The notes under the pieces are model-generated. The model did not search any database, had not been told where the DNA came from, and was given only the letters and a program-made list of their open reading frames with translations. Shown piece after piece: positions 45,453-53,280 of a DNA stretch of 57,610 nucleotides (positions are counted from its first letter, which is position 1; each line of letters begins with the position of its first letter). The translations under genes were made by a program, and so were the position numbers. This stretch comes from an uncultured Pelagibacteraceae bacterium (GTDB lineage: Bacteria; Pseudomonadota; Alphaproteobacteria; Pelagibacterales; AG-422-B15), in contig CABYSM010000005.1 in the NCBI GenBank assembly GCA_902521655.1, positions 1-57,610 on the forward strand, read 5' to 3'.

Positions 45453-46447
45453 TAATAATATTCAATCATATCAGACAATATACCAACTGATAATCCGAAG
45501 AAGAGAGATCTGTTCCATTTCATAATAACTTTAAAATTTTCGTAAACTAAAAATTTTCGGCCTTCTTCACCTTCTGGATAAACTAAGTATGCTTGGATAT
45601 CCCGAAGTGGTAATTTTTCTCCATTCTTTTTCAATATACCTAAAGCAGCCCATTCATTAAGTGATTTTGATATATTAATTTCTTTAGCGGACGTTGTAAT
45701 AAAATCATCTGGAATAGATTTTGAAGTCATTACTTCTCTGCCCCACGTTAAATCATCGTTCCAGCCAGATTCTTTTAAATAATTTGATGATGAAGCGAAT
45801 ACATCCGGCAAGGTAGACCAAATATCTTTTTTACCATCTTTATCAAAATCTGTTGCGTAATTTAAAAAGCTAGATGGCATAAATTGATTTTGCCCCATGG
45901 CTCCTGCCCATGAACCCATCATTTCATTAGCTGTAATGTGACCTTGTTCAATAATTGCTAATGCGTTTATGAGTTCATCTGTAAAAAATTCTCTTCTTCT
46001 TAGATCGTACGATAACGTCGATAAAGAACGTATTACATTAAATGATCCTGTATAAGTTCCAAAACTTGTTTCTATGCCCCATAGGGCTAAAATAAAGCGG
46101 GGTTGCACACCATACTTGTTATATATACTCAACAGCAAATCCTTGTGTTCACTGTATAACTTTTTGCCTTTAAGCATTCTACTTTTCGGAGTCGTATTAT
46201 TTAGGTATTCATTCAGTGTAAGTGTGAATTCTGGTTGGGATCTATCAAGTTCTAGAACCCTTTCATTAATAGCGATATCTCTAAATGATAAATCGATAGT
46301 TTTCTCAGATATCCCCTCTTTAGTAGCAATATTTTTGATATTTTCAAGCCATTCGACAAAGCTATAGTCTTCATCTGCTTGCAATGAAGAGAGATTAATT
46401 ATAGTAAATATAATTATAATTGATGATATTTTAAATTTTAAATTCAT
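45452..46447 (-). CDS. mltB: Lytic murein transglycosylase, MltB family
   Basis: Cleaves peptidoglycan glycan strands, leaving 1,6-anhydro ends. Signal peptide about 1-24. The catalytic Glu126 lies in LALWGIETSFGTYTG, and other conserved segments are RSLSTLSYDLRRREFF, MGSWAGAMGQNQFMPSSFLN and FDKDGKKDIWSTLPDVFAS. Length 331 residues. First gene of the long minus-strand run to GT9; it is divergent from the cystathionine synthase gene with 25 bases between starts. The stop overlaps the rlpA start by one base. Confidence 0.95.
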   Translation of the reverse strand: MNLKFKISSIIIIFTIINLSSLQADEDYSFVEWLENIKNIATKEGISEKTIDLSFRDIAINERVLELDRSQPEFTLTLNEYLNNTTPKSRMLKGKKLYSEHKDLLLSIYNKYGVQPRFILALWGIETSFGTYTGSFNVIRSLSTLSYDLRRREFFTDELINALAIIEQGHITANEMMGSWAGAMGQNQFMPSSFLNYATDFDKDGKKDIWSTLPDVFASSSNYLKESGWNDDLTWGREVMTSKSIPDDFITTSAKEINISKSLNEWAALGILKKNGEKLPLRDIQAYLVYPEGEEGRKFLVYENFKVIMKWNRSLFFGLSVGILSDMIEYY

Positions 46448-46472
46448 ACTTACCTATAAATAGCATAATTTT

Positions 46473-47444
46473 ATGAAAGATATAAAATCACTTGTAGATT
46501 TAATTGGTAATACGCCAATAGTTCAAGCTAAAAATATAGATGCAGGTAAATGCAATCTCTTCTTAAAGATGGAAAATATGAATCCTGGCTCATCTATAAA
46601 AGACCGCGTTGCGCTTCAAATAATAAATGATGCTGAAAAGAGCGGGGATTTGGTAAAGGGATCAACTGTTGTCGAGGCTACTGCTGGCAATACAGGCCTT
46701 GGATTAGCGCTAATAGCTGTATTAAAAGGTTATAAAGCTAAAGTCGTAATATTAGATAAAATGAATCAAAATAAGATTTTTCATTTAAAATCTCTTGGTG
46801 CTGAGGTAATGCTTGCAAAAAGTGATGTAGGTCCTGATAGTCCAGACCATTATGTAAACATGGCTAAAAGAGTTGCTGCTGAAACTAACAACTCATTTAT
46901 GGCTAATCAGTTTACTAACAAATCAAATCCTTTAGCCCATGAATTAACCACTGCACCAGAGATATTTAAACAAATGGATGGGGATGTAGATGCAATAGTC
47001 TGTGGTGTAGGTACTGGTGGAACTATTTCCGGTATTGGCAAATATTTTGAGAAGAATAACCCAAAAACTGAAATGGTTCTTGCTGATCCTGAGGGCTCAA
47101 TCGTAAAGGATGCTGTTGATAAAAAACCTTTAAAGGATGCTGATTACAAGTGGTTGGTTGAAGGGATTGGAGAAGACTTTCTTCCCGATACACTAGATCT
47201 TAAATACATAAAAAAAGCTTATTCAGTAAGTAATGAAGAAGCCTTTCAAACAATTCGTACACTTGCGTTAAAAGAGGGTATATTAGGCGGATCATCAAGC
47301 GGAACTCTAATTTGTGCCGCATTAAAGTATTGTCATGAACAAAAAGAAAAGAAAAATGTTGTAACATTTGTTTGTGATAATGGTGAAAAATATTTAAATA
47401 CGGCGTATAATAGTGAATGGCTAAAAGAAAAAAAACTGATTTAA
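46473..47444 (+). CDS. Cystathionine beta-synthase-type PLP enzyme
   Basis: Fold-type II PLP enzyme of the cysteine synthase/CBS group. PLP Lys in SSIKDRVAL, EATAGNTGLGLALIA substrate loop, VGTGGTISGIGKYF phosphate loop and GGSSSGT. The segments SKSNPLAHELTTAPEIF-like region and VEGIGEDFLPDTLD favour cystathionine beta-synthase over CysK. The C-terminal regulatory CBS (Bateman) domains are absent; 323 residues. It overlaps the next gene by 28 bases, which encodes the partner enzyme of the transsulfuration pathway. Confidence 0.85.
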   Translation: MKDIKSLVDLIGNTPIVQAKNIDAGKCNLFLKMENMNPGSSIKDRVALQIINDAEKSGDLVKGSTVVEATAGNTGLGLALIAVLKGYKAKVVILDKMNQNKIFHLKSLGAEVMLAKSDVGPDSPDHYVNMAKRVAAETNNSFMANQFTNKSNPLAHELTTAPEIFKQMDGDVDAIVCGVGTGGTISGIGKYFEKNNPKTEMVLADPEGSIVKDAVDKKPLKDADYKWLVEGIGEDFLPDTLDLKYIKKAYSVSNEEAFQTIRTLALKEGILGGSSSGTLICAALKYCHEQKEKKNVVTFVCDNGEKYLNTAYNSEWLKEKKLI

Positions 47445-48583
47445 GAAAAATCAATCAATTTGATACATTATCCGTGCACGCAGGGATCAAAAGCGATCCA
47501 CTTACGGGCGCCGTTATGACTCCTATCTATGCGACATCAACATTTGCACAAGATACACCGGGTAAAGATAAGGGGTATGAATATTCAAGATCTCAAAATC
47601 CAACACGTGAAGTTTTAGAGGATTCATTAGCTGAGTTAGAAAATGGAAATAAAGCGTTTGCTTTTGCGTCAGGAGTTGCAGCTCAAACAGCTGTTATAGA
47701 TCTTCTAAAACCTGGAGATCATGTTATTGCATTTGATGATTTATATGGTGGAACTTTTCGACTGTTTAATGAAATTAAAGCTAAATCATCAAATATAGAT
47801 TTTACTTTTGTTGATTTAAACACAAATTTTAGTAAATATATTCAAAAGAATACAAAGATGATTTGGGTAGAAACTCCTACTAATCCACTTTTAAAAATTG
47901 CCGATCTTAAGCGTATTGCTCGTATAGCAAAAAAACATAAACTTATTACTGTTTGCGACAATACTTTTGCAACGCCAATCAATCAAAGACCATTAGATTT
48001 TGGCATTGATATAGTAAATCATTCAACTACCAAGTACATAAATGGGCACTCTGATATTATTGGTGGATCGCTTGTCATAGGTAAAAATAAAACATTAGAA
48101 AAGAAACTTGCATTGATACAAAACTCTACAGGAGCAGTACCAAGTCCGTTTGATTGTTTTTTAATTCTAAGAGGGATTAAGACTCTTTCGCTCAGAATAA
48201 AAAAACATAATGAAAATGGAATTAAGGTTGCAAGGTTTTTAAAGAGCCATAAAAAATTGTCTGACGTTACCTATCCAGGTTTAGCAAACCATAAGCAAAG
48301 TGATATAGCTAAAAAACAAATGAATGGTTTTGGAGGAATGATTACCTTTATACACAAAGGTACAATGTCAGATATCTCAAAATTTATGAGGAAACTCAAA
48401 ATATTTACTATTGCCGAAAGCCTAGGAGGAGTTGAATCGTTAATTGAGTCTCCAGCGCTAATGACACATGCATATTTGGAAGATAAATCATACAATCAAG
48501 TCCCCAAGAAACTTGTAAGACTATCCGTTGGTATTGAAGATTCAGATGATCTAATTAATGATCTATTTCAAGCTTTAAAGTAA
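47417..48583 (+). CDS. Cystathionine gamma-lyase / gamma-synthase family enzyme
   Basis: Fold-type I PLP enzyme of Cys/Met metabolism. VHAGIKSDPLTGAVMTPIYA, YEYSRSQNPTREVLEDSLAE, AFASGVAAQTAVIDLL, the DDLYGGTFRLF loop, IWVETPTNPLLKI, CDNTFATPINQRPL and the PLP Lys in HSTTKYINGHSDIIGG are all conserved. Length 388 residues. With the preceding CBS-like gene the likelier role is gamma-lyase (cystathionine to cysteine), giving a homocysteine-to-cysteine route; gamma-synthase cannot be excluded by sequence. Its stop abuts that of the convergent gene. Confidence 0.88.
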   Translation: MAKRKKTDLRKINQFDTLSVHAGIKSDPLTGAVMTPIYATSTFAQDTPGKDKGYEYSRSQNPTREVLEDSLAELENGNKAFAFASGVAAQTAVIDLLKPGDHVIAFDDLYGGTFRLFNEIKAKSSNIDFTFVDLNTNFSKYIQKNTKMIWVETPTNPLLKIADLKRIARIAKKHKLITVCDNTFATPINQRPLDFGIDIVNHSTTKYINGHSDIIGGSLVIGKNKTLEKKLALIQNSTGAVPSPFDCFLILRGIKTLSLRIKKHNENGIKVARFLKSHKKLSDVTYPGLANHKQSDIAKKQMNGFGGMITFIHKGTMSDISKFMRKLKIFTIAESLGGVESLIESPALMTHAYLEDKSYNQVPKKLVRLSVGIEDSDDLINDLFQALK

Positions 48584-49480
48584 TTAAAGTGTACTCAAAA
48601 CAGCATTAACAATTGAAGACAGGCGTGAGCTTGAACTGTCTGATCTGCTAGTTATTACCACAGGAGATATGCCTCCTGTAACAAAGCCACCAGCTGTACA
48701 GTTCATGAAATTAACCATAATTTTTACTAATGAATTACCTGTTTCAACATTGGGCACTAAAATTACATTTGCTTTGCCTGCAACATTATTACTAATTCCT
48801 TTAATTTTAGCTGCATCAGATGATATTGCATTATCAAATGCAAAGGGGCCCTGAATATCCATGGTTGGATGCTCTATTCTAGACCACTCAACTAAATCTT
48901 TTGCATCAACTGAACTTTGCATTTGCGGTAAAATTTCTTCAGTAGCAGACAGAATTGCTATTTTTGGATCAAAATTTGCCAGCTTTGAAGTAAATTCAAT
49001 AACGTTATTTATAATATGTTTTTTCGTTTCAATATTGGGGCTTATATTTAGCGCACCATCAGTTATAATTATGGGACTTCTGATATTATCTGGAAAAGTC
49101 ATAAACCATATATGACTTAGTCGTCTTCCTTTAATTAAAAGCTTGTATTCAGATCTGATATATTCTGACATTAAAACATCGGTATGTAAGTGGCCCTTAA
49201 CGATCAAATAAGGATCATTAATACGCTCACTGGCCAATTTGCATGCGATCCTGGAGGACTCTTCTTCATTGTTAGAATTTATGATTTTATCAGTTTGTAA
49301 ATGCCAACTTAAATCATTCAATAATGACTCAATAATAACCTTATCTCCTATCAAAAGCGGTTCTATGAAACCTGCTTCAGAAGCTTCTTTAATAGGTTCT
49401 AATGAGACTCTGTTGATTGGATTTACAATTAATGAGTCTTTTTTTAAATTTTTATCAATAAAATCAATGTTTTGTATCAT
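48584..49480 (-). CDS. Phosphate acetyl/butyryl transferase family protein
   Basis: 298 residues of the PTA_PTB fold: NRVSLEPIKEASEAGFIEPL, then KGHLHTDVLMSEYIR, RRLSHIWFMTFPD, IITDGALNISPNIETKKHII, DAKDLVEWSRIEHPTMDIQG, GPFAFDNAISSDAAKIKGI and NVILVPNVETGNSLVK. These transfer acyl groups between CoA and phosphate. The closest match in shape is the phosphotransacylase domain that pairs with enoyl-CoA hydratase or stands alone. No acetate or butyrate kinase gene is next to it, so the metabolic role is open. Confidence 0.88.
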   Translation of the reverse strand: MIQNIDFIDKNLKKDSLIVNPINRVSLEPIKEASEAGFIEPLLIGDKVIIESLLNDLSWHLQTDKIINSNNEEESSRIACKLASERINDPYLIVKGHLHTDVLMSEYIRSEYKLLIKGRRLSHIWFMTFPDNIRSPIIITDGALNISPNIETKKHIINNVIEFTSKLANFDPKIAILSATEEILPQMQSSVDAKDLVEWSRIEHPTMDIQGPFAFDNAISSDAAKIKGISNNVAGKANVILVPNVETGNSLVKIMVNFMNCTAGGFVTGGISPVVITSRSDSSSSRLSSIVNAVLSTL

Positions 49481-49793
49481 TTATTTAATGTTCAAATATT
49501 TTATTAAAGTATTACATAATAATAATTAAATTAACTATTGTTTTTACTTCATATTTTTAAAATAATTTAATAAATAAGCTCCAATTATTAGTATTAATAT
49601 GATGGCAGAAAATGAATAAAAGATCATTGAGAGATCTTGGAATAATGAGACAAAAAAGTTGATCATGATATCTAGAATATCAAAGTTAGGGCCCAATAAA
49701 GTAAATAAAAGAAAGAAATTGTAACTAAGCCACCTATTATCCAGTCTAACATGCTACAATACTTAGCACATAAAGGCTTATATTTATACAATT
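49481..49793. other. 313-base gap without an intact gene
   Basis: The longest gene-free stretch in the window, between two divergently transcribed genes. It contains a broken or very small membrane-protein frame on the minus strand (49544-49752) and presumably the promoters for both flanking genes. No tRNA, hairpin terminator or repeat was seen in it. Confidence 0.6.
49544..49752 (-). pseudogene. Small two-helix membrane protein, frame broken by one base
   Basis: From ATG at 49752 the minus strand reads MLDWIIGGLVTISFFYLLY and then a stop soon after. In the -1 frame, starting at about the same point, it continues LGPNFDILDIMINFF, then VSLFQDLSMIFYSFSAII and LILIIGAYLLNYFKNMK to a TAA at 49544-49546. 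Joined, they give about 69 residues with two hydrophobic helices. The total of 209 bases is one short of a whole number of codons. Alternatively only the second part is real, starting at an internal ATG (40 residues). No family recognised. Confidence 0.4.
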
Positions 49794-50987
49794 ATGAAAA
49801 AAGACTATGATTTAATCATATATGGCGCAACTGGTTTTACTGGCAGTTTGGTAGTTGAATATTTAGATAAAAATTACTCTGATATCAGTTGGGCAATTGC
49901 AGGTAGAAACGAAGAAAAATTACGAAAGATATCAAACAGCACCGCCTATAAGCCAAAATATTTTATTGCTGATAGCGAAGATATAACTGGCTTAAATAAC
50001 ATTGCCACGCAAACAACTGTTATTGTTTCATTAGCGGGCCCTTTTAATAGATACAGTGATAAATTAGTAGATTGTTGTGTAAAAAATAACACTCATTATG
50101 TAGACATCACTGGTGAAAATATATGGGTGAGAGATTTAATAGATAAACACCATGAAGAAGCAGAAAAAAAAGGAATTAAAATTATTCCTTCATGTGGCTA
50201 TGACTCAATACCATCAGATATGGGGTGTTTTTATTTACAAAGATCACTTGGTGAAAACTTATTGTCAGTTGATGGCTATCACCGAGGAGGTGGAGGTGTA
50301 AGTGGTGGAACGATTGAAAGTGCTTTTACAATGAAAAATTATAAAACAAACTATTCAATTGGACATCCCTTCCTATTAAACAGTAAAGATTTCATAGGAA
50401 AACAGAATAGAGAAGCTAACAAAGATACATTTAAAATAAAGTACATTGATAGTATTCAATCATGGTCTGCTCCTTTTGTTATGTCTATTGCTAATACAAG
50501 AGTCGTCAGAAGAAGCGCTGAATTGCATGAATTGAATCAGTCGGGTTATGGATCAGACTTTATTTATAAAGAGTTCATGAATGTTAAAAAATATTCTTCA
50601 GCATTGATGGTATCAATTGGACTTGCAGTACTAGGATTAATGATTGTTAGCCCTATAAGTTCTCTATTTCGAAAATTATTTACAAAACCAGGAAATGGAC
50701 CTAATAAGAAAACTCGAGATAACGGATGGTTTGAAAGTATTTTTGTTGGCAAAAATACCAATAATGAAACCTATAAGTTAAGAATTTATGGCGATGGTGA
50801 TCCAGGCTATAAAACTACAGCAAAATTCATATGTGAATCTGCATTGTGCTTGGTTAAATCTGATGGGTATTTAGAAAATACAAACAGCGGAGGTGTCTTA
50901 ACTACGTCAACTGGACTTGGAGACCACCTCATAGAACGACTCAAAAAGGCAGATATTCTGTTTGAAGGTCCTGAAAAGATAGCATAA
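49794..50987 (+). CDS. Saccharopine dehydrogenase-like NAD(P)-binding protein
   Basis: 397 residues. The N-terminal Rossmann fold IIYGATGFTGSLVVEYLDKN and WAIAGRNEEKLRKI, then SLAGPFNRYSDKLVDCCVKN, HYVDITGENIWV, IIPSCGYDSIPSDMGCFYL and YHRGGGGVSGGTIES match the saccharopine-dehydrogenase-like / trans-acting enoyl reductase group (eukaryotic SCCPDH, mycobacterial Rv2449c type). A hydrophobic stretch at about 267-285 could be membrane-associated. These proteins are thought to act on lipids rather than lysine, but the substrate here is unknown. Confidence 0.85.
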   Translation: MKKDYDLIIYGATGFTGSLVVEYLDKNYSDISWAIAGRNEEKLRKISNSTAYKPKYFIADSEDITGLNNIATQTTVIVSLAGPFNRYSDKLVDCCVKNNTHYVDITGENIWVRDLIDKHHEEAEKKGIKIIPSCGYDSIPSDMGCFYLQRSLGENLLSVDGYHRGGGGVSGGTIESAFTMKNYKTNYSIGHPFLLNSKDFIGKQNREANKDTFKIKYIDSIQSWSAPFVMSIANTRVVRRSAELHELNQSGYGSDFIYKEFMNVKKYSSALMVSIGLAVLGLMIVSPISSLFRKLFTKPGNGPNKKTRDNGWFESIFVGKNTNNETYKLRIYGDGDPGYKTTAKFICESALCLVKSDGYLENTNSGGVLTTSTGLGDHLIERLKKADILFEGPEKIA

Positions 50988-51071
50988 ACATAGACTTACG
51001 TATCAACCCAGAATGGGTATTCAAAATCGTACAAATATTTATTTATAGTGCATAACAGTTAGTTATATCTT

Positions 51072-51392
51072 ATGATTTTGCAGAAAATAAACGCTGGAGT
51101 ATTTAACGAAATGGTTCAAGATGAAACTGGCACTTTTGTTATGAATAAAAACCAACCTTCTCATTTAAGTAGTGAAATTGACAGTGACACTGTAAAAAAA
51201 ATTAGAGAGCTATCTAAATTAAGAAAAAGTATTGAACTTGATTTAAAGGCAATTGCTACAGCGACAAAAATCTCTACAAATCAATTGAAAAACATTGAAT
51301 CTTTTAAGTTTGAAAAATTACCTCCCAACCCAATGAGATTATCATTTATTGATCAATATTGTTCAGTAATTGAAAAAGCAAATAAAAATTAA
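51072..51392 (+). CDS. Small RodZ-like helix-turn-helix protein, no membrane anchor
   Basis: 106 residues. Residues about 48-102 (LRKSIELDLKAIATATKIST, NQLKNIESFKFEKLPPNPMR, LSFIDQYCSVIE) follow the HTH_25 pattern seen at the N-terminus of RodZ and in Xre-like regulators: helix-turn-helix, then a Leu-Pro loop and a final FI-x-QYC helix. Unlike RodZ there is no transmembrane helix or periplasmic part. The first 40 residues are unstructured and the start could be any of Met1, Met14 or Met23. It may bind DNA or a partner protein. Confidence 0.6.
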   Translation: MILQKINAGVFNEMVQDETGTFVMNKNQPSHLSSEIDSDTVKKIRELSKLRKSIELDLKAIATATKISTNQLKNIESFKFEKLPPNPMRLSFIDQYCSVIEKANKN

Positions 51393-51398
51393 TTTTAC

Positions 51399-51854
51399 TT
51401 AAGGATAATTTCTTTTAAGAAGCTTGTTATACAAATAAGCAAATATAACTAGCATAAATGCACCAACCGCTACTGGAAATAAAACAAACGATATTCCCTG
51501 CCCTGTTAAAATAACTATAATTGGATTAGCGCCTGCTGGTGGATGTATCGTATCAGTAACGATCATCACAAAGACTGCTAAAGCAACAGCAATTCCAAGG
51601 GCAAGAAAATTATCACCTATTAAATATAAGATTATGATTCCCGATAAGGCGGATAATATATGTCCTAGTAATATATTTTTTGGTTTCGCTAAAGGACTCT
51701 CATGCACAGCCATCACTAAAACCATAGAAGCTCCAAATGGCGGTATTAGCCAAATCATGCCTTCAAATGACCTGTCTAGAAAAGCTAAAAAACTAATAAA
51801 AATTAAAGCTCCAAGCGCACTCAATAATGCATTGATTATTTTGCTATTATTCAT
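51399..51854 (-). CDS. HPP-family membrane protein
   Basis: 151 residues with four to five hydrophobic helices. The signature TIHPPAGANPIIVILTGQG (about 104-122) names the HPP family, and FGASMVLVMAVHESPLAKPKNI and GHILSALSGI are also conserved. HPP proteins of cyanobacteria transport nitrite into chloroplast-like membranes; in other bacteria the substrate is unsettled. Its start codon lies two bases from the divergent DUF2177 gene. Confidence 0.88.
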   Translation of the reverse strand: MNNSKIINALLSALGALIFISFLAFLDRSFEGMIWLIPPFGASMVLVMAVHESPLAKPKNILLGHILSALSGIIILYLIGDNFLALGIAVALAVFVMIVTDTIHPPAGANPIIVILTGQGISFVLFPVAVGAFMLVIFAYLYNKLLKRNYP

Positions 51855-51856
51855 TA

Positions 51857-52267
51857 ATGATAACTATGATGATTAAGCTATACATTACAACATTTATATA
51901 TTTTATTATTATTGATTTAATAGGTATTAGTTTTTTTGTAAGAAAAGTTTATGAAAAAAACCTACCTAAAGATGTCAAATTAGATTTCAACTTACCAGTT
52001 GCATTGATTTTTTATTTTATTTTTGTATTTGGTTTAGTTTATTTTGTCATAGCGCCAAACAAAGATAATGGCATTTCATCAATTATAATGCCTTCTATTA
52101 TTTATGGCCTCGTTACTTACGCAACTTATGCGCTTACTGTAAAAGCTGTATTTAACACGCTTAATACGCAGATAATAGTATTTGATATTATTTGGGGGAT
52201 GGCTCTTTGTTTATCAATATCAATTCTCACAATCTATACGATATCGAAATTTGAGTTTCTTAATTAA
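51857..52267 (+). CDS. DUF2177-type membrane protein
   Basis: 136 residues, four membrane helices (about 8-26, 45-63, 75-95, 108-128). The patterns YFIIIDLIGISFFVRKVYEK, IYGLVTYATYALTVKAVFNT and VFDIIWGMAL match the DUF2177 family, whose function is unknown. The start may be Met1, Met4 or Met5 (51857, 51866 or 51869); no clear ribosome-binding site decides. The gene is head-to-head with the HPP gene and is followed 41 bases later by the tRNA. Confidence 0.82.
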   Translation: MITMMIKLYITTFIYFIIIDLIGISFFVRKVYEKNLPKDVKLDFNLPVALIFYFIFVFGLVYFVIAPNKDNGISSIIMPSIIYGLVTYATYALTVKAVFNTLNTQIIVFDIIWGMALCLSISILTIYTISKFEFLN

Positions 52268-52270
52268 AGA

Positions 52271-52298
52271 TTGTCATATAATTTAATTCGAATAAATT
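52271..52298 (+). promoter_or_regulatory. Candidate sigma-70 promoter of tRNA-Ser
   Basis: TTGTCA at 52271-52276, a 16-base spacer and TAAATT at 52293-52298 lie 10 bases before the tRNA 5' end. The -35 word is close to consensus; the -10 word matches four of six. The whole region is A+T-rich, so the -10 assignment is weak. Confidence 0.45.
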
Positions 52299-52308
52299 AA
52301 AATTTCTT

Positions 52309-52398
52309 GGAGAGGTGTCTGAGCGGTTGAAAGAACCAGTCTTGAAAACTGGCAACGGGGAAACTCGTTCGTGGGTTCGAATCCCACCCTCTCCGCCA
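52309..52398 (+). tRNA. tRNA-Ser (anticodon TGA)
   Basis: 90 bases with acceptor stem GGAGAGG/CCTCTCC, discriminator G and an encoded CCA. The anticodon stem is CCAGT/ACTGG around loop CTTGAAA, giving anticodon TGA (reads UCA and related Ser codons). A long variable arm and the T arm GTGGG-TTCGAAT-CCCAC confirm a type II serine tRNA. No terminator is seen between it and the following dehydrogenase gene 16 bases later. Confidence 0.97.
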
Positions 52399-52414
52399 TT
52401 ATTAATTATTTTGA

Positions 52415-53275
52415 ATGATTATTATGAAATCTATTGTAATTACTGGCACTTCAACTGGAATTGGATATGCATGTTCAAAAAAGTTTATAGAAAAAGGCTA
52501 CAAGGTATTTGGATCTGTTCGAAATGATAACGATGCAAATCGAGTTTCTAATGAACTTGGTAGTAATTTTGTTCCTTTAATATTTGATGTTACAGATGAG
52601 ACTGCTGTAAAGGAATCTGTTAAGGAAGTAGAAAAACAAATTGGTGATCAGAACTTATCTGGCCTAATAAACAATGCTGGTCTTGGCGTAATGGGAACTA
52701 TCCAGAGCCTCTCTGCTGAACAGTTTAAGTATCAATTTGATGTAAATGTCTTGGGAGTATTTCATTGTTGTCAGGCTTATTTAGATTTATTGGGTGCAGA
52801 TAAAAACCGTAAAGGAGATCCAGGTAAAATAATAAACATAAGTTCTGTTTCAGGTGAAATTGGAATGCCTTTCATGTCTGCATATAATATGAGTAAGTTT
52901 GGCTTAGAAGGATTTTCAGAGGGCATTAGACGTGAATTATTGATGTATGGAATTGATGTGGTTGTTATTGCACCAGGACCAGTTAAAACGCCAATTTGGA
53001 AAAAATTAATGCAAAAAAACGAAGCTAAGCGATACGACAATACAGACTATAGAGAGTCAGTATCTAAATTAATGAGAATGTCAGAGAAGATGGAGAAAGC
53101 TGGTGTAGATGCAGGTGTCATAGCTGAACGTGCATTATCAGTTATTGAAAATATAAAAAATAAGACACGTTACCGAATTGATCCCACAAGGATGCAGAAT
53201 ATAATGCTACAGCTTTTCCCAAAGCGTGTAGCGGATAGAATGATTGCTAAGCAAATGAAAATTATAAAAGAATAA
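52415..53275 (+). CDS. Short-chain dehydrogenase/reductase
   Basis: 286 residues of the classical SDR family: cofactor loop VITGTSTGIGYACSKKFIEK, structural NNAGLGVMG, catalytic Ser in INISSVSGEIGMPFMS and Tyr-x-x-x-Lys in AYNMSKFGLEGFSEG, then VVIAPGPVKTPIW. The substrate is not predictable. The start may be Met4 (52424), which puts the cofactor loop at the usual distance from the N-terminus. Convergent with the next gene, six bases apart. Confidence 0.93.
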   Translation: MIIMKSIVITGTSTGIGYACSKKFIEKGYKVFGSVRNDNDANRVSNELGSNFVPLIFDVTDETAVKESVKEVEKQIGDQNLSGLINNAGLGVMGTIQSLSAEQFKYQFDVNVLGVFHCCQAYLDLLGADKNRKGDPGKIINISSVSGEIGMPFMSAYNMSKFGLEGFSEGIRRELLMYGIDVVVIAPGPVKTPIWKKLMQKNEAKRYDNTDYRESVSKLMRMSEKMEKAGVDAGVIAERALSVIENIKNKTRYRIDPTRMQNIMLQLFPKRVADRMIAKQMKIIKE

Positions 53276-53280
53276 TCGCT

